Notes: generated from the sequence alone by a model not told the origin. A stretch of DNA of 64,000 nucleotides from Leptospira sp. (GCA_016742255.1 JACVCB010000001.1:1-64000), one strand, 5' to 3'. Shown: positions 28,062 through 38,818, counted from the first letter of the stretch. Translations and numbers: made by a program.

Positions 28062-28451
28062 ATGCCTGAATTTAAATATAAAGGTAAATTGTACTATAAT
28101 CCTGTAGAATTTGTATTAGATTGGATAGGTGGTGCTTGGAAGATGCCCATCCTTTGGAGACTTAGAGAAAAAACATTACGGTATAGTGAAATCAAAAAAA
28201 CGTTGAGTCATATTTCCGATAAAATGTTGGCACAGTCACTTCGTGAACTGGAAGAAAATGGTCTTGTCCATCGTAAGGTGTATGCGGTTGTCCCTCCCCG
28301 TACGGAATACTCTCTTACGGAACTTGGTAAAAAAACAATCCCCATCATCATTTCGTTACGAGAGCTTGGCATTACATTTATGAAAACTTCGGGAGCTTAT
28401 ACAGAAGATCTGGATTCATTTCCAAATGCAAAAACAACAAAGAAAAAATAG
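28062..28451 (+). CDS. HxlR-family transcriptional regulator
   Basis: A 129-residue winged-helix regulator. Features are GGAWKMPILWRLRE at the start of the domain, the recognition region TLRYSEIKKTLSHISDKMLAQSLRELEENGLV and the wing RKVYAVVPPRTEYSLTELG, the classic HxlR core. Members often respond to oxidants or electrophiles. The N-terminal cysteine used by many redox-sensing members is absent here. The ATG at 28062 is chosen because TTGGAGG stands immediately upstream; an earlier TTG at 28041 lies inside the operator. It is flanked by an oxidoreductase and a DJ-1/PfpI gene, a likely regulon. Confidence 0.92.
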   Translation: MPEFKYKGKLYYNPVEFVLDWIGGAWKMPILWRLREKTLRYSEIKKTLSHISDKMLAQSLRELEENGLVHRKVYAVVPPRTEYSLTELGKKTIPIIISLRELGITFMKTSGAYTEDLDSFPNAKTTKKK

Positions 28452-28458
28452 ATGATTC

Positions 28459-28493
28459 ACTACTTCTTCAATTTTTAGAAGAAGTAGTTTTTA
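28459..28493. terminator. terminator between convergent genes
   Basis: ACTACTTCTTC (28459-28469) and GAAGAAGTAGT (28478-28488) form a perfect 11-bp stem followed by TTTTT on the plus strand. It ends the HxlR transcript and lies just beyond the 3' end of the opposing gene. Confidence 0.85.
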
Positions 28494-28505
28494 TGAAATG
28501 GATCA

Positions 28506-29330
28506 CTAATTTAGGAGATCAATGAGAAGTTTTGCTGCTGCTTCTCCAGAATTTTGTTGTTGCCCTGTGATCAAAAAACCATCTCTGATCGCATAAGACG
28601 AGAAAGCTGGTGCGACTTTGAAAGTTGTGTTTTTTAATTTTTTTGCTTCTGTTTGGATTCGATACGGTTGGATTTTTTGGCCCACTGCTTTGTCGGCATA
28701 GTCTTCTTCTTCGTCTGAAAATCCTGTCCAATTTTTTCCATCTACTAATAGTTCACCATTTGACTTTTTCGTTTCTAAAAGAATCGTAGTGGAGTGGCAA
28801 ACGGCAACAGCAGGTTTATTGTTTTCATAAAATTGAACAAATAAGTTTTGTAACAATTGATTTCCTTTGTATGTAAACATTGGTCCTTGTCCTCCAACTA
28901 GGAAAATCGCCACATACTCATCTGCCTTTACATCGGAGAGTTTTTTTGTATTGGATAAGGAATCTTTGAATTCTTTTTTTTGTAAGTAACCTAGTGAGAT
29001 TACATCGTGGGAAGAATAACCACTTGGATCGATTGGATTGGAATAAGAATCCATTTCAACTTTTCCTCCTTCTGTAGAAGCAAGTTCAACAGAGTATCCA
29101 GATTCGATAAAGACTCTCATTGGGTGTGTGAGTTCCGATGCCCAAAATCCAATGGGCCAACCAGTTTGTTTGGATACACTTGGACTACTGAGTACCATTA
29201 GGATTTTTCCCTTTGTTTGTTGTGCATGTGGGTGCACATAGGACTTAATTTCTACGACTCCTGTATGTTTGCCACAAGTAAGTATGGTAAACATAAGGAT
29301 GAATAAAATGGAGTGAATGATTCGATTCAT
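28506..29330 (-). CDS. DJ-1/PfpI-family lipoprotein (Hsp31-like)
   Basis: A 274-residue protein with a lipoprotein signal (lipobox LTC at 17-19) followed by a DJ-1/PfpI domain of the larger Hsp31/HchA-like type. The nucleophile elbow is AVAVCHSTT with C178-H179, and the acidic partner is in FWASELTHP (E66). LVGGQGP at 145-150 is the family's oxyanion-side loop. These proteins act as glyoxalases, chaperones or hydrolases; which applies here is not visible. Being membrane-anchored outside the cytoplasm is unusual for the family. A palindrome upstream (29441-29456) resembles the neighbouring HxlR operators. Confidence 0.83.
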   Translation of the reverse strand: MNRIIHSILFILMFTILTCGKHTGVVEIKSYVHPHAQQTKGKILMVLSSPSVSKQTGWPIGFWASELTHPMRVFIESGYSVELASTEGGKVEMDSYSNPIDPSGYSSHDVISLGYLQKKEFKDSLSNTKKLSDVKADEYVAIFLVGGQGPMFTYKGNQLLQNLFVQFYENNKPAVAVCHSTTILLETKKSNGELLVDGKNWTGFSDEEEDYADKAVGQKIQPYRIQTEAKKLKNTTFKVAPAFSSYAIRDGFLITGQQQNSGEAAAKLLIDLLN

Positions 29331-29440
29331 ACAAGTATCCTTAAAAGTTTCATTCGTTATTTCATTTTTTCAATTGAATCGTCAAACGGAAACTCAGGGA
29401 TTGAGTAAGGTTTTGAATGTATGGAAGTAATGGTAAGTAT

Positions 29441-29456
29441 ATTACTAATTAGTAAT
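29441..29456. promoter_or_regulatory. 16-bp palindrome, HxlR-operator-like
   Basis: ATTACTAATTAGTAAT is a perfect palindrome 111 bases upstream of the DJ-1/PfpI lipoprotein gene and 142 bases upstream of recQ. Its core TACTAATTAGTA differs from the HxlR operator core TACCAATTGGTA by one symmetric base, suggesting the same regulator. Confidence 0.55.
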
Positions 29457-29597
29457 TAGAGTGATTGGTTTGGGTTTTAATCACTAACGAATCAAGTTTC
29501 CCATTCATTTTACAAATAAATTTCATTAGTAGCTAAATCGTATGAAAAAAAGATCTCAATGGAATGAACATAATTAGATTGTGGTGAAAGGATCATC

Positions 29598-31034
29598 ATG
29601 AAAACGGACTTACAGCTTGGTACTTTTGGAATTACGGAATTCCGAGGGAATCAGGAATTGATCATAAAACACGTAATCAGTGGCAAGAATGCTTTGGTCA
29701 TTATGCCAACAGGAATGGGGAAATCAATTTGTTACCAAATTCCTGCTTTGGTTTTACAAGGAACTTGTATTGTCATCTCTCCTCTCATTGCCTTAATGAA
29801 AGACCAAGTGGATTCTTTGGTGCAAAAAGGAATCTCGGCTACTTATATCAATTCTAGTTTAAACCGCACAGAAAGGACAAAACGGTATGAAGCACTAAGA
29901 GCTGGTAAGTTGAAAATTGTATATGTCTCTCCTGAAAGATTCCAAAAAAAAGAATTTTTAGAGGTTCTGTCCAATTTACAAATTTCTCTATTGGCAATTG
30001 ATGAAGCACATTGTATCAGCCAATGGGGTCATGACTTTCGTCCTGATTATTCAAAAATTAACTGGTTCCGTGAGATTTTAAAATTTCCACCCACAATTGC
30101 ATTAACTGCGACTGCCTCGAGTCGCGTTCAAAAAGATATTTTGAACCAAATGGGACTACAATCTCATGAAATCCAAATTTTTGATGATGGATTGTTTCGA
30201 CCAAATTTGCACTTGTCTGTTGCAGAGTGTTTTGATGTGGAAACTAAATACAAACGGTTGTTAGAAGAATTAAAGTCCAAAAATGGAGTTTCTATTTTAT
30301 ACTTTAGTCTCATCCAGGATTTGGAAAATTTTAGTCGATGGTTGGATACCAAACGATTCCCTCATTTGGTGTATCATGGGAAACGATCCAACCAAGATCG
30401 AAGTGTGACTCTCACAAAATTTTTAAAATCAGATTCTGCTGTGTTACTCGCTACCAATGCATTTGGGATGGGAGTTGATAAACCGAATGTCAGAAATGTT
30501 TTCCATGTACAGATTCCCGGAAGTATCGAAGCCTATTACCAAGAAATTGGAAGGGCAGGGAGAGATGGTAAACCTTCTGAATGCAAACTGTTTTATACGG
30601 AAGACGATTTGGCGATCCAAATGGATTTTATAGATTGGCAAAATCCAGATGTGTCCTACTTAAAAAAACTCTATATGTTGTTATCCCAAAAACAAGACCA
30701 ACTTTCCGCCCTTGATTACGAAACAATCCAATCCTTCATGACGTATAAAAATAAGTCAGACCATAGAGTTCAAACCGCTATCAATTTATTATCGCGTGTG
30801 GGTCTTGTGTCTGGTGATTTAGAACAAGGAACCTTACAACTGGAAAATGAATGGGATGATTCTCTATTTTCAAGAGAAGAATTAGAAGCAAAAAAAAAGG
30901 AAGGTGGAAAACGACTCTACCAAATGCTCCAATACACGAAAACAAAGGATTGTAGGAGAAAGTTTATCCACCAGTATTTTGATTCCCCATTTATTTCTTG
31001 TGGGAATTGTGATCTTTGTTTAATGAGCGACTAA
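29598..31034 (+). CDS. recQ: ATP-dependent DNA helicase RecQ, short form
   Basis: A 478-residue 3'-5' DNA helicase for repair and recombination. Motifs in order: Walker A MPTGMGKS at 36-43, DEAH at 135-138 with the RecQ aromatic loop SQWGHDFRPDY at 141-151, TATAS, then LATNAFGMGVDKPNVR and the arginine finger GRAGRDG. The C-terminus has a zinc-binding set (CRRKF, then CGNCDLC). It ends right after the zinc motif and therefore lacks the usual winged-helix and HRDC domains of about 600-residue RecQ proteins. Such short forms occur in nature. The start ATG has a GAAAGGATC site. Confidence 0.93.
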   Translation: MKTDLQLGTFGITEFRGNQELIIKHVISGKNALVIMPTGMGKSICYQIPALVLQGTCIVISPLIALMKDQVDSLVQKGISATYINSSLNRTERTKRYEALRAGKLKIVYVSPERFQKKEFLEVLSNLQISLLAIDEAHCISQWGHDFRPDYSKINWFREILKFPPTIALTATASSRVQKDILNQMGLQSHEIQIFDDGLFRPNLHLSVAECFDVETKYKRLLEELKSKNGVSILYFSLIQDLENFSRWLDTKRFPHLVYHGKRSNQDRSVTLTKFLKSDSAVLLATNAFGMGVDKPNVRNVFHVQIPGSIEAYYQEIGRAGRDGKPSECKLFYTEDDLAIQMDFIDWQNPDVSYLKKLYMLLSQKQDQLSALDYETIQSFMTYKNKSDHRVQTAINLLSRVGLVSGDLEQGTLQLENEWDDSLFSREELEAKKKEGGKRLYQMLQYTKTKDCRRKFIHQYFDSPFISCGNCDLCLMSD

Positions 31035-31039
31035 CCTAC

Positions 31040-31342
31040 TTAAGCTGCCTTAAATTGATCAAAACTAAACTCACTAGGTTTGTAATAGTATCTTGCTTTT
31101 TCCCTAGAAAGATTTTGAACGGAAGTGGTTACATAATTTTCTTTAGTAATCCCATTTGGAATCAATCGAAACAAATCTCTAAATTTATGAGTAGGTGGAA
31201 CATTAAATTCCCAGCAGATCTCTTCTTCAATGGCAAGTAAACTTTCAAGATCGTTTTCTGATTCCCTAATTGCATTTGTCCTATCTTCCATTTGCTTAGA
31301 AACATCAAAGTATTCTTCTAAAAGTGATTCTACGTAATCCAT
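31040..31342 (-). CDS. small hypothetical protein
   Basis: A 100-residue soluble protein without recognised motifs: an acidic helical first half (VESLLEEYFDVSKQM... EEEICWEF) and a basic, aromatic second half. The start at 31342 is chosen because AAGAGG lies about six bases upstream; a frame five codons longer exists. It is convergent with recQ, only five bases from its stop, and no function is suggested by context. Confidence 0.55.
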   Translation of the reverse strand: MDYVESLLEEYFDVSKQMEDRTNAIRESENDLESLLAIEEEICWEFNVPPTHKFRDLFRLIPNGITKENYVTTSVQNLSREKARYYYKPSEFSFDQFKAA

Positions 31343-31483
31343 AATTGACCTCTTCATTAAGGTTATCCTACTGCAAACCTAGGACAAAATAGAGGGGAAT
31401 GAAAAAAAATCGAAAAAAAAAGATAGAATTTTAAACTCTCACATGCAGGATTTTTTTGAAATTTCTTGTAACTAGGTGCGTTC

Positions 31484-31984
31484 ATGTTATCCATTCGTTC
31501 AATCATTTACGGGATTCTGTTTTTTTCTGTTTTGTATTTTGCATGTTCCTCTCCTCCTACTCAAATCTCAGATTCTCCCACACTTGAAAAAGAGAAGGTA
31601 ATGGAACGGAATTGGACTGTGAATCCGATGTGTTGTAAACTCTCTGCAGAGTTTTTAGGAGTCGTGGTGCTCGATCAAATTTGTGTGAGTGAAACTGAAA
31701 CAAAATTAAAACTCCATACAAAGGATTGGAAACGAGTTTGTGTTCTTAAGGAAGGAATGGTTTTTCGTGATGAGTTGGGAACCAATTACCCATTCCTAAA
31801 ATCGGAAGGTGTTGACTTATGCCCGAAACGGACAAAAATGAAAGACACACCATTTTATTTGGTGTTTACGAGTATGGATTCCCAATCAAAGTCTTTTGAT
31901 CTGATTGAAGATAAAAATGCAAAATTTGCACATAAACCATGGACATTTGAAAGAGTGGATCTCAGCCAGTGCCAATGGCAATAG
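31484..31984 (+). CDS. hypothetical lipoprotein
   Basis: A 166-residue predicted lipoprotein with a strong signal and lipobox (YFACSS, C21). The mature part contains five further cysteines (CC near 49-50, C67, C85, C112 and C164), suggesting disulfides, and no recognised domain. A periplasmic or outer-membrane location is expected. A long imperfect hairpin follows its stop. Confidence 0.65.
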   Translation: MLSIRSIIYGILFFSVLYFACSSPPTQISDSPTLEKEKVMERNWTVNPMCCKLSAEFLGVVVLDQICVSETETKLKLHTKDWKRVCVLKEGMVFRDELGTNYPFLKSEGVDLCPKRTKMKDTPFYLVFTSMDSQSKSFDLIEDKNAKFAHKPWTFERVDLSQCQWQ

Positions 31985-31994
31985 AGATAAAATC

Positions 31995-32045
31995 CAGTTT
32001 TGGTTCAAATCCAAAAGGTTAACCATTGAAGTGAACCAAAAACTG
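31995..32045. terminator. hairpin between convergent genes
   Basis: CAGTTTTGGTTCA (31995-32007) pairs with TGAACCAAAAACTG (32032-32045) with a one-base bulge around a 24-base loop. It lies between the 3' ends of the lipoprotein gene and the HiPIP gene and probably stops both transcripts. Confidence 0.55.
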
Positions 32046-32058
32046 TTCATAGTTCAAC

Positions 32059-32430
32059 TTACATTTTTTTAGAAAACGCTGAACACCAACCTTTTGTTGC
32101 CACAACACCATTCGTCAATATAGAACATTTTCCCCAACCTTCATTGAGTTTTGTAAATTGGGCACATTGGAGGCAAACTTGGTTTTTTGCTTTTGGGTGT
32201 TTTCTTTCTGGATACAAATTATAATCGGTATTCTTTGCGTCCTGGTGAAAACCTAATGCCTGTGCAGTGGGATCGTTTTCTGATACTGGTTTTAAGCCAT
32301 CTGGTGGCTCTGTCATTTTTTCTTCTTTTGTTCCTTTTGCAAATAAATTCCACTCTCCCCCTAAAAGGAAGAGAGTGGACGCAAGAACAATCGAACGTTT
32401 CAGAAATTGTTTGCGTGTGAACGGCTTCAT
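32059..32430 (-). CDS. high-potential iron-sulfur protein (HiPIP)
   Basis: A 123-residue exported small electron carrier. The N-terminus (RKQFLKRSIVLAST...) resembles a twin-arginine-type signal, as expected for a HiPIP folded with its [4Fe-4S] cluster before export. The cluster ligands are all present: C86, C89, C102 and C116 in the order CLQC...GKC...GWC, preceded by the family's AQALGFHQDA and YP.R motifs. It starts three bases after the katG stop, so the two are one operon. It could feed electrons to the exported peroxidase. That partnership is an inference; HiPIPs are best known from photosynthetic and respiratory chains. Confidence 0.88.
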   Translation of the reverse strand: MKPFTRKQFLKRSIVLASTLFLLGGEWNLFAKGTKEEKMTEPPDGLKPVSENDPTAQALGFHQDAKNTDYNLYPERKHPKAKNQVCLQCAQFTKLNEGWGKCSILTNGVVATKGWCSAFSKKM

Positions 32431-32433
32431 GTT

Positions 32434-34674
<2,241 letters not shown>

Positions 34675-34682
34675 CTAGATTT

Positions 34683-34743
34683 AGTATAGAATTAGATTTA
34701 ATCTAATCCAAGAGGCAAGCAAAATTTTTTAGATTCATTCTAA
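34683..34743 (-). promoter_or_regulatory. katG promoter with two PerR-like boxes
   Basis: On the minus strand TTGGAT (34706-34711) and TATACT (34683-34688) are spaced by 17 bases, a good -35/-10 pair. The near-perfect palindrome ATTAGATTTAATCTAAT (34691-34707) fills the spacer. A second box, TTAGATTCATTCTAA (34729-34743), lies upstream of the -35. Both match the PerR/Fur-type pattern TTAGA-N5-TCTAA, so peroxide-responsive repression is likely. Confidence 0.75.
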
Positions 34744-34828
34744 ATTTATACAGTGAATCTCCTTTTTTTGGTTCTGAAACTACCTGATGGGTCCTGATCC
34801 TATTTCGAATCCTTCGTTCTTCCAGTTT

Positions 34829-36328
34829 TTACGGTCCTAAGGTGAGTTTTTCCTTCCAAATCTTGGCAGTCTCAAAGAGTTTTTCCTTCCTCTCTTTTTG
34901 CATTCGGTGTAAATTTCCAACGAGGACAGCGGTTCGTGGGTTTTTGGAAAACTCGGATTGATGCGTTTCAATAAACGACCAGTACAACCCATCCACGGCT
35001 TCTTCCCATTCCCCCTTAGGGAACTGGCCCATTTTTTGGTAGTAGTTGGATCCGCATATGTATGGTTTGGTGGCAAAAATTCCGCCGTCACTAAAGAGAG
35101 CCATCCCATACACATTGGGTCCCATCACCCAATCAGACGAATCTATGAACATCTCCATAAACCAACGGTAAGCTTCTTTAGGATGGATTTCGAATAACAC
35201 CATCAATGATCCAAGTACCATCAATCTTTCGATGTGGTGTGCGTATCCATATTGATTGCACTTTTTTATGACAAAATCGAGAGGTGGTATGCCAGTAGTA
35301 CCATCAAACCAATGTTTTGTGAATTTCCGTTTGTGACCAAAATGGTTTTTTGATTCTTGGATCTCTCCAAAATTTTGATCGATTCCCCGAATGAATTCAC
35401 GCCAACCGATGATTTGTCGGATGAAACCTTCCAACGATTCAATTGGGATTTTATTTTTTTTTGCGTGATCGATTGTCGCTTCGATAACTTCTTTTGGAGT
35501 TAATAAACCAACATTTAAAAAGGGTGTGAGTACCGAATGTTGCAAAAAGGGAAAGGTTTGTGAAAATGCATCTTCGTAAGGACCAAATAAATCTAATCTT
35601 TCTTTTAAAAATTTCTCTAACCAATGTTTGGCACCCTTACGAGACGTTGGTAACCAAAAATTTTCAGTCTCTCCTGGATGGTTTGGAAAATGTGTTTCCA
35701 CCAAATGAAAAACTTCCTTCTCTTTGGTTGTAAAATTGATTTGGGGCAAATTTGGTGCTTGGTAGGATTTTGGTAGTTTTTTTCGATTTTCAGTATCAAA
35801 ACTCCATTTCCCACCAATAGGTTCTTTTTTATCATTCACTAACAGATTTAATGTTTTTCTTTGTGATTCATAAAAAGTTTTCATAAATGGTTTTTTATGA
35901 GTTAATAAATAGGATTCAAAATCTTTTCGTTTTGTGAGAAACATAGGAGATCTATGTTCGATCCATTTTGTTTTTGTCTTTTGGAGTAACGATAGAATTC
36001 TTTTTTCAAAAAAACGATCTTCGATTTCAAAGTAATGTAATTCTTCGATGGATTCCTTTAGAAGGAAATTTGAAAGTTGCACATCATAGGATTCGGATTT
36101 TACATCAAAAGGTTCGTAGTGAACCAAAAAACCTAATCCTTTTAGTTCTTCTGAATAGGCTCTCATCGCTAAAAAGAAAAATAAAATTTTATGTTTATGA
36201 AAGCGGTAGTAAGTACATAATTCTTTGTCTTCTCGTATAAAAACTATGTATTCGGAACGTTTTTCTTTGGGCAAAATCGAATCTAACTCGAAAAGTTGGT
36301 TTCCCAGGATGAGAAGGGCTTTTTTCAT
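34829..36328 (-). CDS. photolyase/cryptochrome-related protein (DPRP family)
   Basis: A 499-residue flavoprotein of the deoxyribodipyrimidine photolyase-related group, typified by (6-4) photolyase PhrB. It has an N-terminal nucleotide-fold domain (LILGNQLF), then a helical FAD domain with GWREFIRG (308-315), YAHHIERLM (362-370), PNVYGMALFSDGG and KPYICGSNYYQKM (421-433). PhrB-type enzymes bind a [4Fe-4S] cluster through four cysteines. Here only C357 seems to remain, and the stretch before LYWSF (434-447) lacks the other three, so the cluster is probably absent. Repair activity and light dependence are therefore uncertain. It is unlinked to other repair genes. Confidence 0.85.
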   Translation of the reverse strand: MKKALLILGNQLFELDSILPKEKRSEYIVFIREDKELCTYYRFHKHKILFFFLAMRAYSEELKGLGFLVHYEPFDVKSESYDVQLSNFLLKESIEELHYFEIEDRFFEKRILSLLQKTKTKWIEHRSPMFLTKRKDFESYLLTHKKPFMKTFYESQRKTLNLLVNDKKEPIGGKWSFDTENRKKLPKSYQAPNLPQINFTTKEKEVFHLVETHFPNHPGETENFWLPTSRKGAKHWLEKFLKERLDLFGPYEDAFSQTFPFLQHSVLTPFLNVGLLTPKEVIEATIDHAKKNKIPIESLEGFIRQIIGWREFIRGIDQNFGEIQESKNHFGHKRKFTKHWFDGTTGIPPLDFVIKKCNQYGYAHHIERLMVLGSLMVLFEIHPKEAYRWFMEMFIDSSDWVMGPNVYGMALFSDGGIFATKPYICGSNYYQKMGQFPKGEWEEAVDGLYWSFIETHQSEFSKNPRTAVLVGNLHRMQKERKEKLFETAKIWKEKLTLGP

Positions 36329-36425
36329 ACATTGTCTATTTTTTAGACAAAACTGTTTGTAAAAATGAGAATCGAAGTTTGGGAAAAGTTCTATTCTTAA
36401 AAGAAAAATCAGTTATAGTAAAAGG

Positions 36426-37814
36426 GTGAGTTATCAAATCATCATCGGGAAAAAAACATATCAGTTCCGTGACTTAAAGGAAGTTTTGGCAAAAGCATCT
36501 CCACTTCGTTCAGGAGATATTTTGAGCGGAGTTGCCGCAGAAAACCAAGAAGAGAGAATTGTGGCCCAAATGGTGTTAGCTGATATTTACTTATCAGATT
36601 TTTTAAATATCGAATTAATTCCGGCAAACAAAGATGAGGTGACAAGACTCATTTTAGAATCTCATGATCCTTCTGCTTTTAAGATGATTTCCCATTTAAC
36701 GGTAGGAGGATTTCGGGACTTTTTACTATCGGAAACAACAGATCTATCTGTTTTAGAATCCATTCGTATCGGACTCACTCCAGAAATGGTTGCTGCTGTT
36801 TCGAAACTCATGTCCAATCAGGATTTAATTTTAGTCAGTCAAAAAATCAAAATTATCACAAAGTTTCGAAATACAATAGGATTACCCGGAAGGTTGTCAG
36901 TTCGTTTGCAACCTAACCATCCCACCGATGACCCGAAAGGTATTGCAGCTAGTATCTTAGATGGTTTGTTACTTGGTAGTGGAGATGCTGTGATAGGAAT
37001 TAACCCTGCCACTGATCATGTGCCCACTTGTATTTCACTATTGGAAATGTTAGATAAAGTCATTCAAACATATTCCATCCCAACTCAATCATGTATCCTT
37101 ACCCATGTTACCACCTCAATGCAAGTGATGCAAAAAGGAGCACCACTCGACTTAGTATTCCAATCCATCGGCGGAACAGAAGCTTTGAATCAGAGTTTTG
37201 GGATCAATCTTTCTCTATTAGCAGAAGCAAGAGATATGGCATTGTCTTTGAAGAGAGGATCCATTGGAAATAACGTGATGTATTTTGAAACAGGGCAAGG
37301 CAGTGCGTTGTCAGCTGGGGCACATCATGGAATTGACCAACAAACATTAGAAGTGAGAGCCTATGCAGTTGCTAGAAAATTTTCTCCCTTACTTGTGAAT
37401 ACTGTCGTCGGGTTTATCGGCCCTGAGTATTTATACAATGGAAAACAAATCATTCGTGCAGGTTTGGAAGATCATTTTTGTGGAAAACTAATGGGTTTAC
37501 CAATGGGAGTTGACATTTGTTATACGAACCATGCTGATGCAGACCAAGATGATATGGATACCTTATTAACTCTACTCGGAGTGGCAGGTTGTAATTTTAT
37601 CATGGGGATACCTGGTGCTGACGATGTGATGTTATCATATCAAAGTACTTCATTTCATGATGCATTGTATCTAAGACTAGTATTGGGATTAAAACCGGCA
37701 CCTGAATTTGAGCAATGGTTGGTTCAGAAAGGTATTTTTTCAAATGGAAAGCAGTTTTTACCAGTTGAGAATCAAATGGTCGCTCTGTTTGAAAAAGAAA
37801 TGAGGTTGGATTAA
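36426..37814 (+). CDS. eutB: ethanolamine ammonia-lyase large subunit EutB
   Basis: A 462-residue subunit of the adenosylcobalamin-dependent enzyme that converts ethanolamine to acetaldehyde and ammonia. The N-terminus (YQFRDLKEVLAKAS-LRSGD-LSGVAAEN) and the barrel segments (GLPGRLSVRLQPNHPTDDP, GDAVIGINPATD, ETGQGSALSAGAHHG-DQQTLEVRAYAVAR) match EutB along its length. The start is a GTG at 36426 with a weak AAAAGGG site. It lies two bases before eutC. No microcompartment, EutA reactivase or transporter genes are nearby, so it probably works as a stand-alone cytosolic enzyme for nitrogen or carbon from phospholipid head groups. Confidence 0.95.
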   Translation: MSYQIIIGKKTYQFRDLKEVLAKASPLRSGDILSGVAAENQEERIVAQMVLADIYLSDFLNIELIPANKDEVTRLILESHDPSAFKMISHLTVGGFRDFLLSETTDLSVLESIRIGLTPEMVAAVSKLMSNQDLILVSQKIKIITKFRNTIGLPGRLSVRLQPNHPTDDPKGIAASILDGLLLGSGDAVIGINPATDHVPTCISLLEMLDKVIQTYSIPTQSCILTHVTTSMQVMQKGAPLDLVFQSIGGTEALNQSFGINLSLLAEARDMALSLKRGSIGNNVMYFETGQGSALSAGAHHGIDQQTLEVRAYAVARKFSPLLVNTVVGFIGPEYLYNGKQIIRAGLEDHFCGKLMGLPMGVDICYTNHADADQDDMDTLLTLLGVAGCNFIMGIPGADDVMLSYQSTSFHDALYLRLVLGLKPAPEFEQWLVQKGIFSNGKQFLPVENQMVALFEKEMRLD

Positions 37815-37816
37815 AT

Positions 37817-38581
37817 ATGTCAAATTTAGATCGCTGGAAACAATTCACACAAGCAAGGATTGGCCTGACAAGATTTGGTGCTTCTATTTCCACCAAAGAT
37901 ATGTTAAAGTTTCGGCTCGACCATGCTAGGGCAAAAGATGCAGTTGTAAAGGAACCCTCTTGGGATCCAATTTTTGATCAGTTGAAATCGCTTACAAAGT
38001 TATATGGTATCCAACACCAATTTGTCAAAAGCCAAGTAACCTCTAAACAAGAGTATTTATTAAGACCTGATCTAGGCAGACGGCTTTCGGAAGATTCGAA
38101 AATCAAATTGGATGCAATGGACAGAGGTTTTGATTTAGGTATTGTTTGTGTAGATGGTTTGTCTGCGAAAGCAATTGATGAGAACTTGCTTTTGTTTTTA
38201 GAGGAATTTCTATCAAAAATTGAAACTTTGCATCTTAAACTTGCACCTTTGGTAGTGGTGCAATGGGGTAGAGTTGCGATCGGAGATGAAATATCCGAAA
38301 TTTTACAATCTAAAATGTGTTTAGTGATCATTGGAGAAAGGCCAGGACTTACTTCCTCTGATAGCCTTGGACTTTACCTTACATATGAACCAAAAATAGG
38401 AAAAACGGATGAAGCAAGAAATTGTATTTCCAATGTCAGACCACTTGGATTTCCATTACCATTAGCCTGTGATAAAACAATTTATTTAATCCAAGAAAGT
38501 TTTTCCCAAAAACGCTCTGGAGTATTACTCAAAGACCAAATGCCTGAATCAAAACAGTATACAATTCCCAAGAGTCAGTGA
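37817..38581 (+). CDS. eutC: ethanolamine ammonia-lyase small subunit EutC
   Basis: A 254-residue partner of EutB that helps hold the cobalamin. Recognisable EutC segments are TQARIGLTRFGASISTKDML near the start, DHARAKDAV, YLLRPDLGRRLSEDS, IVCVDGLSAKAIDEN and IGERPGLTSSDSLGLYLTY, ending in the NCISN-RP-G segment. Length is near the family norm. It is co-translated with eutB (two-base gap) and overlaps the next small gene by one base. Confidence 0.94.
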   Translation: MSNLDRWKQFTQARIGLTRFGASISTKDMLKFRLDHARAKDAVVKEPSWDPIFDQLKSLTKLYGIQHQFVKSQVTSKQEYLLRPDLGRRLSEDSKIKLDAMDRGFDLGIVCVDGLSAKAIDENLLLFLEEFLSKIETLHLKLAPLVVVQWGRVAIGDEISEILQSKMCLVIIGERPGLTSSDSLGLYLTYEPKIGKTDEARNCISNVRPLGFPLPLACDKTIYLIQESFSQKRSGVLLKDQMPESKQYTIPKSQ

Positions 38582-38802
38582 TGAAACATGAGGAAAAAAT
38601 TTGCCCCAACTGTTTGCGAATTTTTGAATGTAAGGTTGGTTCCATTCAATTGTGCCAATGTACGAAGGTTCAATTGACAAAAGAAGAAACTGAATATTTG
38701 GCAACTCAGTATACAGATTGTTTGTGTTTCCAATGTATGGAGACATTGGCATTCGAATACAGAGTGAACCAGAAGTTAGTTCACTTACCTTGGAAAATAT
38801 GA
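38581..38802 (+). CDS. cysteine-rich CWC-type small protein
   Basis: A 73-residue protein with eight cysteines arranged as in the Cysteine-rich CWC family: CPNC near the N-terminus, then F-E-C, CQC, and a C-terminal YTDCLCFQCMETLAFEY. It most likely binds zinc or another metal. The ATG overlaps the eutC stop by one base (TGATG), so it is part of the eut operon; any role in cobalamin or lyase metabolism is a guess from position. A GTG three bases earlier is an alternative start. Confidence 0.75.
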   Translation: MKHEEKICPNCLRIFECKVGSIQLCQCTKVQLTKEETEYLATQYTDCLCFQCMETLAFEYRVNQKLVHLPWKI

Positions 38803-38818
38803 ATATAGAAATTATAGT

